From: an uncultured Gammaproteobacteria bacterium
GTDB lineage: Bacteria > Pseudomonadota > Gammaproteobacteria > GCA-002705445 > GCA-002716945
Reading direction: 5' to 3'
Length of the DNA: 24,278 bases
Assembly: GCA_913046125.1 (NCBI GenBank)
Contig: CAJWRL010000003.1
Coordinates: 1 to 24,278 of the forward strand
Part shown: positions 24,247-24,278 of the stretch, piece by piece
Numbering within the stretch: the stretch's first letter is position 1
Layout: every line of letters begins with the position of its first letter
Translations under genes and position numbers: made by a program
Notes under the pieces: model-generated
Seen by the model: the letters and a program-made list of their open reading frames with translations, nothing else
What the model was told of the DNA's origin: nothing
Database searches by the model: none

Positions 24247-24278
24247 ATGAAAATATTTTTAGCAACAAAAAACCCAGG
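24247..24278 (+). CDS. rdgB: Non-canonical purine NTP pyrophosphatase, N-terminal codons only
   Basis: Only the first ten codons are in the window: MKIFLATKNP plus a partial glycine codon. This matches the conserved RdgB/HAM1 N-terminus (xxxATxNxGK), the nucleotide-binding loop of the enzyme that removes ITP, dITP and XTP. In Pseudomonas rdgB lies just after metW and before the hemN-like gene, so its appearance here, separated from metW by the - strand block, supports the call. The rest lies beyond the right edge. Confidence 0.75.
   Translation, partial: MKIFLATKNP

Overview
The window looks like a chromosomal segment of a small-genome, AT-rich gammaproteobacterium. Hand-counted lines of the bulk sequence are roughly one third G+C, arginine is mostly AGA, and genes are packed with overlaps or gaps of a few bases. 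The gene content and order (gltB after aroB; rsmE-gshA-gshB-ruvX-pyrB-yggS-proC-yggT-metX-metW; asmA-mutY-yggX) match blocks known from Pseudomonas-like and other non-enteric gammaproteobacteria. A streamlined marine or symbiotic lineage is an inference. No CRISPR array, insertion sequence, integrase or phage gene was seen.

Left edge (1-1207): the end of a probable shikimate kinase gene and aroB. This part is compositionally different. Bases 1 to about 900 reach 50-67% G+C in sampled lines, and the composition drops to about 25-35% within aroB, at the conserved metal-binding motif. The aroB 5' end also carries an apparent one-base frameshift and an in-frame TAG. The left edge is therefore either an assembly chimera or a recombination junction.

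Centre (1244-19185, + strand): fifteen co-directional genes with no gap above about 55 bases: gltB, dnaG, metK, ahcY, bioA, rsmE, gshA, gshB, ruvX, pyrB, yggS, proC, yggT, metX, metW. The theme is methionine/SAM metabolism (MetX and MetW feed methionine synthesis, MetK makes SAM, BioA and RsmE use SAM, AhcY removes SAH) plus glutamate/glutathione supply (GltB, GshA, GshB), with pyrimidine, proline, PLP and 16S rRNA functions mixed in. The metK start codon lies inside a perfect 8-bp hairpin that has a competing upstream arm.

Right part (19178-24189, - strand): read in its own direction this is moaC, a short asmA-like gene, mutY, yggX, tRNA-Phe(GAA), a TPR plus 2-oxoglutarate/Fe(II) oxygenase gene, hspQ and a terB-like gene. 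The block converges on metW with an 8-base overlap and sits between metW and rdgB, which are close neighbours in Pseudomonas. Good promoter matches precede hspQ (a near-consensus sigma70 promoter whose predicted start coincides with the ATG) and moaC (extended -10). The tRNA is squeezed between two protein genes with gaps of only 5 and 6 bases.

Right edge (24247-24278, +): the first codons of rdgB. No stretch longer than 300 bases lacks a gene. I found no clear new defence or mobile system. The points most worth checking are the mosaic aroB, the metK start-codon hairpin, the tRNA-embedded oxygenase gene and the possibly leaderless hspQ.
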